Source: Costus lasius
Lineage: Eukaryota > Streptophyta > Magnoliopsida > Zingiberales > Costaceae
Assembly (NCBI GenBank): GCA_027563935.2
Contig: CM050451.1
Coordinates: 28,659,565 to 28,723,564, forward strand
Direction: 5' to 3'
Length of the DNA stretch: 64,000 nucleotides
Under the pieces are notes generated by a model. It worked only from the letters and a program-made list of their open reading frames with translations, ran no database searches and was not told the DNA's origin. The position numbers and the translations under genes were made by a program. Positions 14,701 to 26,700 of the stretch are shown in pieces. Position 1 is the first letter of the stretch; each line of letters opens with the position of its first letter.

Positions 14701-17700
14701 TATTTGTATAGCATCATGGATTCATGTTTTCTTATTTTCTCATCCTAAAAATGCCCTAGGTCAATGTCGATGATGCTTGGGTTACTAGTTCTCCAAGCGA
14801 GCCCAAAAAGTGGTTCTTTGTTGTACTGGCCCCTAGCTAGGGATGTATAGCTTCTAAAGCCTATACTTGCCCTTCAACTTATTTGATGCATAGCAAATGT
14901 CAATTTTTCTACCGCACTTCCATTATTGTCATTGTAGTGTGTGTTGGCCTTATATTGAAATTGTTCAATAAGTTGAATATTAAGCCTGCCCTCAAATGCA
15001 TATTGAGCTTTTGAAACTTCAATAGCTGCTTATATCTTAATGTGCTCAACAACTTCATCTATATTGTTCTAGTATTGTTCATAAGAGAGAGGCTTTGAGG
15101 GTCTATGGTCAAAGTTTTCATACTCCATTATACACTACTTGTCAATATGATCTAATTGTTTATGAAATGCATACACTACTTGGCTCTTCATGCTTCTGAT
15201 CTAAGTGCAACATTCTTTAATTTCTTCGTCAAGATACAACCCTACAATCTTGTATGGTGTAGGTAGTTAAATTTTAGGTTCTGATTTATGGATTGAGCTT
15301 ACATGTAAGCATCATCTATTTGAATCTACATAAATCTACATACTTGTTCACAATGGGAATGCCCTAAAGTCATGCCTGTTAGTTCTTGACGGAACCGAAA
15401 TAAGCTACTAATACCATATCATCTACTGTAGGGCTATATGACTTCTAATGTCCCTAAATATACTTGTGATACGATCCGCAAGTGCATGGATTTATCGAAG
15501 TAATAAAATAAGATATCATTCCCAACAAGGAATAGGTAGTTAAGTACCGATTACACGGTCGATCTATATCTAGACGAATTAAATCGTGGTTTTTGTTTGG
15601 AAACTTCTAAGTACAAATTAAGAGAAACAGAGGTAATGTTTTTGGTAAAAATCAATTCGGATAAAATCAAGATTTGGGGTTTCACCACGCTGATGATTAT
15701 GAATTTAATAAAAATAAATCTTTGAATAGAAAATTAAAGCGTTGAAAGAGATTTTTCCTAAAGTACAGATTATCTCCTCCCGAAGCGTAATCCGGTACCT
15801 AATTACGTTAATTCTCTACTCCCGTGACAATTAACACAATTAGATCCTTTAAGTTCTATGAAAAATCATATAAATCCTTCAAACAAATCCAAACTACTCC
15901 CATGATTGGATTTGTAGGTTTGACAAGAATAGATCTGACATCACGATTCACCTCCCGATCCTTCTTGTGATGTCTCAAACATAATAAAACTTGTCCAGAG
16001 AATTAAAGCGGGATACATACAATTCTAATCAAATCAATTCAATAATATTCTTAACAAAGATTCATGTAAAAGATGAAATTCATAAATCAATCAACAGGTT
16101 ACTTCCCAAATCCCGAAATAAGGTTTACACGTTCATGTTCATAACAAACAGCATGTTCATAGATAAAAATTGCATGAAAACCTAAGAAGATTACAGGAAA
16201 TCGCTAGACAAGTAATTAGAAAAGCTTGGAGCACGGTAGCAGGCAAACGGCGGGCTAACGGTAGGCGGCGTAAAAGCTTCGTTCGAAGCGGAAGCGTCAT
16301 TCAAAGCTTCCGGCAGCAGCGGAAGTGTCGTTTGAAGCTTCCACCGCCACTGGAAGCTTTTGCTTCCGCCACTGCTCCCCACGACGTTGTCTGCTGCCGC
16401 CACTGCCACCTACGACATCGTCCTCTGCTGCCACTGCTGCCCACGACCCGTCTGGTACGCCGGTACCGTACCGGTCTGGTGGCTCGCCGGACCAGTTTTT
16501 TAAACCTTGCTCCTAGGTTACATAATGCTTCTAGATGCTAATATAAAGTTTTCATAGATGGACTGACAGATCTCTTATTACGCCTTTGGGCTTTTTGAGA
16601 TGCTAGATAGCCACTACCAAATGTTGCATAACCCAAGTGGCACCTCTACATTTGAATGTATTGTCGGTGGTGATGCTTCAGCATTTTTTATCCATGATGT
16701 CATGTGAGTTCAACATTTTGGTTTTAAGATGTCATATAATATTAATTAAAGATGAATTAACATAAAGAGAGTTTGAGAGAGTTGAGTGTTTAAGACAAAT
16801 TGAATAATTTGGTTACAAATTATGGTTTATATAAAGAGCACTGCTTCCCTTCCGCTGGTTCTAATGGCTACAAGTGTTTGTAGCTGTTTGCAAAAATAAA
16901 AAAAATCTAAATGCTAAATTCCCTTGCCGGACTCAGTATTGGCCATTATCAGCATGTATCATGTGTCATTATAATATGGTATGTATTGGTACTAGTTGAT
17001 ACTGACTTATGGATATTAAAAAACAATTAAGTACAATATTACTATGGTCACTGCATTGGTCCATGCTTAGAGAATATAAACTAGACATACCCGGTGGCAT
17101 GAATCAATTTCTGAATCCATGTTTTAATTTAGGTCTCTGTGTCAGTTCATTCTTAGAATTCATACTGAGCAGTGCAAAATGGTTTTGTAAACCATGATGT
17201 ATACACATATACACATGCCACTGGTTGGATGGTACGTGCTTCCAAATTCCAATCCATGGTGTCTTTCCATACAACAAAAAAGTACGTATCACACTTCCCC
17301 AATTTGTTTAGTCCATATATTCAAGGGCACTAACTTGATGTAGTAACATGTCTTCTCCAGCTGCAGAAAGATGTTTGACCATGTCTTGGGCTTTCACAGA
17401 TAAAATACCTAGTTTTGGATTAGAATGAGTTACCATTGGTATGAAACATTGTTTTGCATTGGCAAAAACAGCTATCCACTAAAATTCTTGATTACATCGT
17501 TATATGGATTCTCGAGCTATGATTTGAATCATGAATACATATAATTTTTTTGTTATAAGTTTTTAGAAGCTTTAAACGGTTTCTTTTAAATTGTTTATTA
17601 CTTTTTATCTGCAGGATGTAGCTGTGAAAATCCTTATGGAACAAGATTTCCATCCTGAACACTTAAGAGAGTTCCTAAGAGAGGTATGCTCAAGTGAATC

Positions 17701-20700
17701 TTCTGTGTTTTGCTCATACATGTTATTCTTTCTCTTGGTATTTTACAAATTCATAAATACCTAAAATTTCCAGAAACTAGGTAAGAATCATGCTAACTGT
17801 AAATAGGTCGGGCTAATATACTTCTTGCTTGAAACATTTGGCTGGAAATGATGTTTGGCCCATTGTACCCGCTAATATACTTCTTGCTTGAAACATTTGG
17901 ATGGAAATGATGCATAATTTTCCAAGTAAGAAGAGATTTTTTGGTTCACTATGGGTTTCTTGAATTAATATGTCAATGCTTACATTTTAGATTGAGTTAA
18001 CACTTAAAACCTTATTTACATGTTTGATATAACATTGTTCATGGTAAGATATAGTTAATTTCATGGTTGTAGAAAGAAAGGAAGGCAGCGGCGAAAGCTC
18101 ACCCACATTCTCCTCCTTCCTCCTTTACTCGCCACACGCATCCGCCTTTGCTTGCTGCACATGTTCATATTGGAAGCTCATAGTGGCATAAGCTATTGTG
18201 CGTTGTCCTCCTTCCACGTTCTCTTCCTTCGGCTCATTCTCCTCCTTCTACTTTTCCTCCGCCCACTGCACACATGTATGCTTCCACTTGCCACACGCTG
18301 GTGGCAAAAGCTCACAGGGGTGGAAGTTCGTGCACGTTTGCCTCCTACTATGCTTCGCTAGAATCCTCCTTCCTCTTCACTCCATTACAAGACCGGGTTC
18401 CAGTCCATGCTCATATTGGTACAAATCAGCCTTACTGGCCAATATGAACTTGTTTTTAAAATGTTGATTCATACATATATTCTTGGTACATATTGGCTAT
18501 GGAATCATCATCCTCCTTTTTGGTCCAATACAAACTAGCCCTACCACCTAATACGGACTTATTTTTAAAATATTGATTCATACATATAGTCTTGGTACAA
18601 TATCGGTGTAAGAGAGGACTAGTATGAGCTGAGATTATAAACCTTAGTGTATGAATGAATGTCTGCAAATCCAAGTTTTATTGGTTTCAAGACAAAGTAT
18701 GAAGAGTAAGGTCCTCTTTTACTATGGACTAATACATTTGGGTTAGTAAGTTTTGCTTATTAACTAGAAGCTAATCTTATTTTTCTTGGAAGTTTGCAGA
18801 TGTTATGTTTAGTATATTTGGTGCTAACGTTCTATTGGTTTCAAGATGAAGTATGAAGAATAAGGTCCTCTTTTACTATGGACTAATACATTTGGGTTAG
18901 TAAGTTTTGCTTATTAACTAGAAGCTAATCTTATTTTTCTTGGAAGTTTGCAGATGTTATGTTTAGTATCTTTGGTGCTAATCCTTTTAGCAGATATTTG
19001 GTGGGGCTTTATGTTAGGGAATAGCGGGCGAGAATAAAAATTTTAACGTGATAAGCACAGTAGAAGTTTCACTCATAAACCTTTGCTTAGTGATGTTGAC
19101 TGACACATAAGGCAATATTCACAATGGGTCGATCAAGTACATCTAATGCACCTGTGTGACTAGATTAGTGTCATGCAGTATATTAGCTTATATATATCAT
19201 AGTTGTCCCATATCCACTAAAGCACTTGACTGGAGATAATTTTGAGAACATAAGTCTATCTCCAGCGACATCATTATGTAATCCTATACAACACTGGTAT
19301 AACAAAAAAACATAATAAAGATAATGCTTTTATCCATACAAATTATAGTACTTAATACATATGTCCAACCATTTCCATTTGTCTTTTAGGGCATATACAC
19401 CAACACTTTATACACTACTTAGTTGTCCAAAGATCGGCTTTTGATCTACGTCCCTCACACTTTTGTTTTGCATATAATTGGCAAGGTTTATTTTGATAAA
19501 ATTGGAAAGCTGCAAAAACCAAGCTTCCCCGCATCCATAATAGCTTTCCAAAATATTTTGATCCGCATTCTACCTTCCCCTTTCCTTCCTATGACTCTAC
19601 CTTGTGCTTGCTAAGCTACCTTCCCCTTTCCTTCTCCAACATCTCCCTTTTCCTTCCCATCTTTGTCTTGCATTCCGCTTGCCTAGCTACCTTCCCCGAA
19701 GTCTCCTCTTTCCTTCCCATATGCCACTCTTGCTTTGTGGCTCTCCCTCATGCTCTGCTCGTCGCTCGACCGCTTTTGCTCCACTCACCCTTCGCCGCTT
19801 GCCACTTGCCACTTGCTAAGCTATCTTCCCCTCTCGAAACTACCTTCCCAGAGATCTCTTTCCTTCCTATCTCTGCGAGCAAGCTCTATGGTTCTCCCTC
19901 ATGCTTTGCTTGCCGCTTGCGCTCCACTTGCTACTCGCTAAGCTACCTCCTCCTTTCCTTCCCATCTCCACCGCTCTTGCTATGCAACTCTCGCTTGCTT
20001 CTTGCACTTCACTCATCACTTGTGCTTTGCCACTTGCGCTCTACTCGCTATTCTCGCGCTATAGCCACTTTTGTTCTCACTTCGTTCACTAATCTCACTC
20101 TACTCACCACTCATACTCCGCCATTCTTGCTTTACTTCTCAGTCGCACTCCACTCACCTATTGACACTCTGCTCACTTGCATTACTCTTTTAGAAGTAGA
20201 ATATAACAATTGATAGACTATAGAAACCATTGTTACAAAATTTTTATCTTTTTTTTTAGTGAATTTGGTTTGATATAGAGAATTAGCAACCTTAAAATAA
20301 GTTTTCAATGAATAGATAAGTATCATCTCCAGAACTTGCCTCACTTATGCCTCGAAACATTTGGATTTATAGCATAAAGCAAAAAATAATTTGTATGGCG
20401 AACTTGATCGTCTACAATGACTATTAGTGTATATGCTCTGTAGACCAATTGCTTTAGTTTAATTTGTATATTGTACTATGATTTATTAAGTAATAAAAGA
20501 CATTATTGTTATATTTTGTATGGAATTACATAGTGATGTTACTAAGTTTGGTCTTTACCATTCTCAAAGTATTATCGATGGAGTATCTTAATAGATAGGG
20601 GACAATTTTGGTACATGTGAGATTGGTGTGGGTTGGTTAGATGCTAGCTATAAACACAAGCACATAGGTGCATCAAGCAAGATGTATTAGATTGAATCAC

Positions 20701-23700
20701 CATGATTATTGACTTAGTTGTCACTATGTGAAGGTTAACATTGGTCTTTCGACTTGAGGCTATCAACACTTTTATATGGTGAGTGGTGTACTTTGATACA
20801 ACCTATCGTCTCACCATAATAGAAAGGTTATAATGGTTGTCACTAGGTATGCCATAGGTTATATGAGAAGTATGATATTCCAATAGTAGGATCTGCTTAC
20901 TAGGTATGTCATAGGTTATATGAGAAGTATGATATTCCAATAGTAGGATCTGCATCTTTCTGGAAGTATGATATCCACATGGCCCCATCTCTTGGTTTAT
21001 ACTTAAAAGCGTATGACCAGGTGAATAACTTGATAGTGTCATAACCCTAAGATTGGATCAAACAAGTATGACACGTTTGTTCAATCAGGATATCAGTTGT
21101 AAAGGAACTATAGCGTATGGCTTGTCTTTTCATTTGATGGGAAATTGTCAACGTATAACTCATTTTCTGTGGCCTCGGTAGGAGCAATGTGTTGCTAGAC
21201 ACCTCCCACTACTTGTGATGATCTTGGCTAATCATCACTGCTAGTGCTATATAAAACCTATGGGGTTACACATAGACTCTTCGGTGATGCAGTTTGATCA
21301 GATGGTCTCAGATTGAATTATGTTAATAATTTGAGTCATATGAAGCTAGATGAATGTAGATCAGGCCTAGATCATGTTTATATGAATCAACAATTCATAT
21401 CTAATAATCTGGCACATAGATAGGGTTGGGTGCCTGTCTATAATGGCTTGGATCGCATCATTGGGCTTTGGGTCCAATAAGGCCGGATGGAGAATAGCCC
21501 AGACACCTATCATGTATTTACAAGTAAATATAATTATGGGGATTTGACCCTAGGCTAACTACTTGATACATGCACCTAGTTGCAAGTAAAGCAGATAAAT
21601 TGGAGACATGAGGCTTGACCCTTCTTCCTGCTTGCTTCGGCACCTACAAGTCAACAACTAAATAAAGAGGGAAAAGGCATGGTCTAGGATGTGAGCATGT
21701 GGTGAGATTGTAGCCTTACGATTGTAACTCTCCCTATTATAAAAAGGAAGGCATAGCCCCGAGCTACAAACACACATATACACAATAATTGTATGTGCTT
21801 GGAGCCGTCCACCAGAGTAGAGCCACTACCCCTCTCCTTCCCTTGGTTACCACTCTCCATCCTCTTATTTGTTTCCTATTGGCTCATCCTTCAAAAAGTA
21901 GAGCCACTACCCCTCTCCTTCCCTTGGTTACCACTCTCCATCCTCTTATTTGTTTCCTATTGGCTCATCCTTCAAAAAAAGAAGATAGCTCTTAAGGCTA
22001 GGTCCTTTCTCTTGAGGCTAGCACTAGGTGTGGACAAGGGCATTGCTGAATAGGATACCTGTAGAGGGCAGATAATTGTGCATCTACACCTTGTCTGTCA
22101 CAACTCCTAATCAAGTAAACAAGATAACACATACTTACACATCTATTTTTTTACTTCCTTGCATGAATCCTCCCAGGGTGGGAATAGTATTTGGGTGAAA
22201 TCTTATGTTGTACACTTGTGCTAAAAGTTTTAAAATTCACCCACCATTCCCTAACAATGACTTTATAATTGATAGGTCAATGTGGAAAAATAAGAGAAAT
22301 GCATATGTCAATATATATTTAACCATTTATGATTGTATGGGAGTAATTATCATGCTAAAATTTTTTTATTATCAAAATTTGTGTAATGTAAATTTAAATA
22401 TTTAATGATGGATATTAGTATTCTATAATGTTTCTCTAGTAGCAATCTATAGTATTTTTCCAATAGCACATAACAATAATCTATCCAAAACAACATAACT
22501 TTTCGCCTAAAAGTACCCCCTGACAGAACTTAGTCCCTCATGGACTAGCTATCTACCTCTTTCATCACTTTGGTTTTTTAAATGCTATATATTTGACTTA
22601 TTTTATTTAATCAAATAACTTTTTCATTTAGTATTTTTGATAGAGTAGGTTCCTAATCCTAAATCTAGTCCCATGCTATATATTTGACTTATTTTATTTA
22701 ATCAAATAACTTTTTCATTTAGTTTTTTTGATAGAGTAGGTTCCTATTCGTAAATCTAGTCCCATATGGCAACCCCTAGTTGCCCCCTTTCACTTTAAAA
22801 TTAACAATCATGAATAACTAACAAGTGGATGTTTATCTAGTCATTACAAAAATTAAAAGGGATTACTCCCTATAGTCCCCAAAGAAAAGATTACGCTACC
22901 AAAATTATAGGAACACGGTAAATATTCATAAAAAATTAGAATTCAGAAAAAGTGAAAACAAGGTTTTAGTGCTGTCATTGGGGTGTGACAATTTGTTATA
23001 GCCCTGAATCGCTACTAAGTGCTACTACAGTGATCTGCAATTTTTCTTACAGCTACAAACTTCCGTTGCTGATTTCTCTCAATCCTGAACTTCTTTCGAT
23101 TTGAGATTTTACGTGTGTCGTCTCCTCCCTTGCACGAAACTTTCCACCAAGTTTCATCACCGAAGATGCCCTCTACGCATCTTCGCGAGAGAACAAGCCT
23201 TAGTGACGCCTTTTGCTATTCCTCCCTTGTTCAAACCCCTTTCGCTCTGAATTTGGTGTCTTCTCCTCCCTTAGGCGCAGCTTCCCTCAAAATTTCATGG
23301 CAAACGGTGATCATTTAGCCCCTCTGTGAACGGAAAAAACCTAGCAGCCGCCGCTGCTAGGTTTTCTCCCTCGTTTCTCCATGAGAGCACGCAATTCTTT
23401 TGTTGAATCTTCTCCTCGATTTATAAAACAATTTTGTGTTTTCAATTTTTTCGATTACGCCTCAGATTTTTCTAATTTGGCATTAAAAAAAAATCAAGTT
23501 TTTAGGCAGGCAGAAGACTCAGGCGTGTGCAGCTGATTTCCCCCAAAATTTGTAATCACACCCCTCCGACGTCTGTAGTTCATTTCGTCACACCCTGTCA
23601 CACCCTTGTGACGGTCAATTTTTTCAAATTTGCCTCTTGAGCTCCAAATTTCATCCTGATTTCATTTGTGGCCTTTTTATCATTCAAAATCCACGAATTT

Positions 23701-26700
23701 AAGAAAAAATAATTAAAAAAAAAACAAGAGAAGGTGTAGATTTCAAACAAATTGACCAAATTTGATTTTAAAATAAGCAAAAGTATATAAATATGATTTT
23801 AAAAAAATGATATAAGCATATAAAATTCACTATGACTTTTTGAGTCATCAGTTGTATGGCTTTTAGTACTTCACACATACTTGCACTTTAGATTATTTGA
23901 TGTACATGGCAATCCTCTTGCTCTTTTGTTGCCTTTGCCACTCCTACTACCAACCTCAAACTGGGATCGTTCTTCAAACTACATAAACGGATGTCCTCCT
24001 TGAATGTATATTAAGCCCTCAAGGCTTGAATATCAACCTCCTACTCAATACCTTTAAGGGCTTTGTCTTCATAACTCTAATATCGATCATATGATGTAGG
24101 GCCTGCTATTTTCAAGTTGAACTCTTCATGCTTCTCAATGATAATTTATTTCTCTATGCAAAGGATTCTAACTTTTGATGGACTGCTTTGCAAATCTCTT
24201 GTGACACCTTTATGCATTTTGAAATGTTAAGGAAGTTACTAGCAAGATGTTGGTTAATTAAGTGGCACCTCTACTTTTGGAAATATTATTGCAATGAATG
24301 CACAGCCAATTGTGGTAATTTTTTTAGCCTTTTTGACACATGATGATGAAAGCTATATCAATATTTTGTTTATAGATGTCATTGAATGTTAATAAAACAA
24401 AAAATGGGGAAAAGAAAGTTTTGAGAATTTGTGAGAGTTTGAGACAGTTGATAGTTAAGAGCTCAGTGAGTTGTGAGTGAATGCAGAGTGAAAGAGGGTT
24501 TACATAGATAAGAAACCAGCCAGCATCCCCCACCTCTACCCTACAAACGGCTATATAGCCATTTGAAACAATGCCAACAGAGTAGAATTTCTATGGATAT
24601 GGCCTCCCTAAAATTTTTAAGAAACAAAATCTAGAACATTGGATCACCTACACAACACAAAGGACCTCTTAGATCAAAATGGGTATGACAATATGCACCG
24701 TGTCTTTGTAGATCAGATTTTAGGGGACCCATCCAACGGTTCTAGGCAACGATCTCTTTAGAATATTTTAGGGGGACTGTCTCCGTAAAAGATTTTCCAT
24801 GCAAATGGTACCAAAACATATCCATGTGTTGGTACGGTTCATGTCAGTACTGGCACTAAACCAATGATACCTCGATATAGGGTGGTCTGTGTTCTTGTCC
24901 ACCTTGTAGTCTTGGACTGATAAAACTAAGCATACCCTAGTATAGACCAGTTTTTTAAACTCTAGCTTGTATTAGTATTTTAAAGTCAAAACCAGGCTTG
25001 GGGTTTATTCTTATCTTAGTAAAAACTAAGCATACCCTAGTATAGGCCAGTTTTTTAAACTCTAGCTTGTATTAATATTTTCAAGTCAAAACCATCCTTG
25101 GGGTTTATTCTTATTTTAGGAAAAACATGCTATGGAAATTTTAGTAGAGACATGTTGCTTAGATGTAAACCTACTAATACTCTTGTCAATGATATATTAC
25201 CGCCTAAGAAGGTTGAATCAACTCGCCATTTTTGATTTGGTGGAAACCTGGATTGAATATCTCATTTGCCATAGGTGTTGTATGACAACTTATGTGAGAT
25301 CCTACACAATGCCATTGTGGAGTTGTTGAGGATTTTATACCATGCGAAATTGATTAATAGTGCTATAACTTGTATTACTCATGAGACAATATGACTATAT
25401 TTCCCTAGAAGATTTCGCTTGAACTCTCTTTAAAGTGTTATAACAACAGATGAATTCTTTAGCTTTAACATTTTCTTATAGATTCGTTATCATTGTCTTC
25501 TCAATTAGGTTGCCATAATGAAAAGCCTACGACATCCTAATATTGTTCTGTTCATGGGTGCTGTTACTGAACCTCCAAAACTGTCTATTGTTACTGAATA
25601 CTTGTCAAGGTATATTTTCTCATTCTTTTTTGCTTGCAGTATATATTCACAAAAAATACAAGCACTGTGAACCTATTCAGTGTGATTATATATGGAAGTT
25701 CTCTCGTGTTGCAGAGGTAGTTTGTATCGGCTTTTGCATAAAAGTGGTGCCAGGGAAACTCTAGACGAGAGGCGCAGAATAAGTATGGCATTTGATGTGG
25801 TATACATTTAACTTAATTAACTTGCATTACTTCTTATAGGTTGCTTTTGAGTTTTGATGGTAAATTATTTCCAAAATTTTAAGTTCTTTCTGAATAAATA
25901 GTCACCAGAGAGACCATTTCTGTTTCAGTAACTCCTCAAAATAGCAATCCTATGTAGTCCTTTATTTATGAAGAAATACTTGCTTTTGCAGGCAAAGGGA
26001 ATGAATTATCTTCACAAACGCAATCCACCTATTGTTCATCGAGATTTGAAGTCTCTGAATCTTCTCGTGGACAAGAAGTACACGGTCAAAGTAAGACTTC
26101 TAACCAGAATGGTTTTGTACCAAAGATTATGGTCACATGTTCCGATACGCTACCATTCACTTTTCACACTCAAGTTTCAGATAACTGTGGGTATTAGTTC
26201 CTTTGAGATAGTAATTTTAAGTACCCTGATTGACTACTTCTAAGCCTAATGCCATCTTAGTAGACAAACATTGGCATTATTTGCATATACAATGAATTTC
26301 TTGTTAACTACATGGACCATTAAATTAATTTCTGTTACCTTTTTGTGGTTATAAATGAGAATATCTAGAAGAAGTCATTTCAACATATATGCTGTTGTGC
26401 AACAATCATTGGTCATTTCATGTTTAAATTCAATAAACTGGTGTGCTGGTATCTTCCAAGAGGCTCAGTTTTTGTAACTGCAGTTGTGGAAATTTAGGGA
26501 AGAATATAGGACAACATTCATGCCACATTGCCTCTTCTGGTTAGCCGACTAGAGGAAGCAGGAGATATCTGCTCTTGCTGGTAGATAATGAGCTTTGAGA
26601 ATGTGAAAGTGGATCACCAAAAAAGGAGAGGTTATGAAAAGCCAAGCAAATAAGTTTACTTATACTAGCAAAAGAGAGGAACTTGTCCTTCCAACTTGAA

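Larger units (their letters stand above)
10805..17614 (+). other. CTR1-like intron (6.8 kb) packed with repeats
   Basis: Non-coding. It contains several copies of the GC-rich GGTACCGG repeat family (about 11558-11800, 11990-12200 and 16210-16505), an AT dinucleotide tract (about 11804-11841) and a truncated Athila-type LTR (15467-~16205). The rest is decayed AT-rich sequence with no recognisable coding. Confidence 0.8.
17684..25508 (+). other. CTR1-like intron (7.8 kb), the largest seen
   Basis: Non-coding. It holds tandem duplications (17812, 18681, 20842, 21816, 22582 and 24925), a pyrimidine-rich block (19565-20150), a hairpin (23336-23365) and GGACCAGTTTTTTAAAC repeat ends. About 22.8-23.7 kb looks like decayed LTR or other transposon sequence but could not be classified. 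Confidence 0.75.

Noticed and set aside
19602..20213. 203-codon open frame
   Set aside because: Lies in a pyrimidine-rich repeat inside an intron; product is Leu/Ser/Pro/Cys runs with no domain.
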